From the NCBI GenBank assembly GCA_031266255.1, contig JAISBK010000131.1, positions 1 through 6,477 on the forward strand: a stretch of 6,477 nt of DNA, in the 5' to 3' direction. Positions 5,302 through 6,477 of this stretch are shown here, in pieces (position 1 is the stretch's first letter; the number at the start of each line of letters is the position of its first letter). Both the position numbers and the translations under genes were made by a program. The stretch is from Treponema sp. Its GTDB lineage: Bacteria > Spirochaetota > Spirochaetia > Treponematales > Breznakiellaceae. The notes beneath the pieces were generated by a model. It ran no database searches and was not told where the DNA came from. It worked only from the letters and a program-made list of their open reading frames with translations.

Positions 5302-6477
5302 ATGAAAAAGATCAGTTTGTTGGTGGTGTTTTTTGTGCTGGGCGTATCGTTGCTTGCGGCCCAGCAGAAATACGCCTTGGTTATCGGTAACGGCGCGTAT
5401 ACCGGCATTACCCGGCTCAACAACCCGGTGAATGACGCCCGCGACATGGAGGCCGCGCTGAAAACCCTGGGCTGGACCGTGGACCTGGTGATCAACGGGA
5501 ACCTTGACCAGATGGAGGGTGCCGCGATACGCCTCAAAAACCGGTTGGCCGCCTCTCAGAACAGCTACGGCTTTCTTTTTTACGCAGGGCATGGGGTACA
5601 ATCCGGGGGTGTAAACTACCTGATACCCGTGGACGCCACGATACAGAGCGAAAATTTTCTGCGGCAGCGGGCGGTGTCCGTACAGGCGGTGCTGGACGAA
5701 CTGAACGATGCGGGGAACGCGCTGAACATGGTGGTGCTGGATGCGTGCCGGGACAATCCCTTTAGCTGGGCGCGGGGTGGGACCCGAGGCCTCCAAGTGG
5801 TGGGCAGCCAGCCCGCGGACAGCATCATCGTGTACGCCACTAGCGCGGGGAGTACCGCGGCGGACGGCACGGGCAGAAACGGGCTGTTTACCACCCACCT
5901 CTTGAACAACCTGAAAAAGCCGGGCTTAAGCGTCCGGGACCTGTTCGATCAAACCGGTGCAGACGTGCGCCGGGCCAGCGGGGGCGCGCAGATACCCGCG
6001 ATCTATTCCCAGTTTTTCGATGTCGCGTATGTGGGAACAAGACCTTCGGCAGTTACGCCCGCGCCAAGCCCGCAGCCCAGGCCGGTGCAGCCCGTGGCTC
6101 CGCCTGTGGTGAACCCCCAGCCTGCGCCCGCGAACATGGTGCGGGTGGAGGGCGGGACCTTTCAAATGGGCAGTACCAACGGCAAGAGTGATGAAAAGCC
6201 AGTCCATACCGTTACGGTCAAAGGTTTCTATATGGGGAAGAGTGAGGTAACCCAGAAGGAATGGCGGGAGATAATGGGGACAACCGTTGCCCAGCAGCGG
6301 GATATGGGGGACAAGAGTTGGTCGTTATGGGGGGAAGGGGATAATTACCCCATGTATTATGTAAGCTGGAACGAGGTAATAGAGTACTGCAACAAGCGGA
6401 GTCTCAAGGAAGGATTGACCCCTGCGTACCGGGGGAGTGGGAACAACATCACCTGCGACTTTAACGCCACCGGATAC
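5302..6477 (+). CDS. Exported caspase-like (peptidase C14) protein fused to a SUMF1/FGE-type domain, 3' end outside window
   Basis: The frame is open for 392 codons to the window edge with no stop. AGGAGG (5290-5295) is 6 bases before the ATG at 5302 and only 3 before the in-frame ATG at 5299, so I prefer 5302. Residues 1-20 are a signal peptide (KK, hydrophobic core, then LLAAQQ), so the protein should be exported. A caspase-like p20 domain follows (about 22-246): KYALVIGNGAY, catalytic His in FYAGHG (H97), and catalytic Cys in LDACRDNP (C149). The aspartate two residues before the Cys is the metacaspase-like S1 feature, suggesting cleavage after Arg/Lys. A proline-rich linker spans about 248-277. 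From about 279 a sulfatase-modifying-factor (formylglycine-generating enzyme-like) domain begins: MVRVEGGTFQMGS, KPVHTVTVKGFYMGKSEVTQ, YYVSWNEVIEYCNKRS. Its C-terminal cysteines are beyond the window, so catalytic competence cannot be judged. Cleavage and binding targets are unknown. Confidence 0.93.
   Translation, partial: MKKISLLVVFFVLGVSLLAAQQKYALVIGNGAYTGITRLNNPVNDARDMEAALKTLGWTVDLVINGNLDQMEGAAIRLKNRLAASQNSYGFLFYAGHGVQSGGVNYLIPVDATIQSENFLRQRAVSVQAVLDELNDAGNALNMVVLDACRDNPFSWARGGTRGLQVVGSQPADSIIVYATSAGSTAADGTGRNGLFTTHLLNNLKKPGLSVRDLFDQTGADVRRASGGAQIPAIYSQFFDVAYVGTRPSAVTPAPSPQPRPVQPVAPPVVNPQPAPANMVRVEGGTFQMGSTNGKSDEKPVHTVTVKGFYMGKSEVTQKEWREIMGTTVAQQRDMGDKSWSLWGEGDNYPMYYVSWNEVIEYCNKRSLKEGLTPAYRGSGNNITCDFNATGY

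Noticed and set aside
5272..5898. Minus-strand frames opposite the caspase domain
   Set aside because: They are basic, low-complexity products of GC-rich antisense reading; the plus strand has clear domain motifs.

Overview
The window reads as a bacterial chromosome segment, most likely from a spirochaete of the termite-gut Treponema type (T. primitia / T. azotonutricium-like). This rests mainly on the secreted caspase-like plus SUMF1/formylglycine-enzyme fusion at the right end, an architecture I associate with that group. Genus-level assignment is inference. The right four-fifths is GC-richer, compact and ordinary looking. The left 1.2 kb is AT-richer and holds remnants and an orphan gene, so it looks like an accessory patch beside the haem genes.

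Layout. Positions 52-402 (minus) hold the C-terminal end of a protein with phage tail-fibre-like HTH.K.DITDF repeats, cut off at its 5' side. Positions 403-804 have no gene. They contain a hairpin (467-485) followed at once by what looks like the 5' end of a group II intron (486-about 620), then a promoter and 5' leader. Positions 805-1170 (plus) encode a 121-residue protein of unknown function built from internal repeats. It is bracketed by two similar 19-20 bp hairpin-forming repeats and followed by a strong terminator (1189-1224) that probably also serves the converging hemL.

Positions 1281-3553 (minus) are a two-gene tetrapyrrole unit, hemB then hemL, joined by a one-base TAATG overlap. 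hemL makes 5-aminolevulinate from glutamate-1-semialdehyde (C5 pathway) and hemB condenses two of these to porphobilinogen. No hemA, hemC or hemD is in view. The product could feed haem, sirohaem or corrinoid synthesis; the window does not say which. A short possible leader frame precedes hemB.

Positions 3696-4679 (plus) encode an unrecognised soluble protein of about 327 residues. Positions 4723-5214 (minus) encode a dCMP/cytidine deaminase-family enzyme with the zinc motifs intact. Divergent from it, 5302 to the window end (plus), is an exported caspase-like (peptidase C14) domain, a proline-rich linker and the beginning of a SUMF1-type domain; the gene runs off the window.
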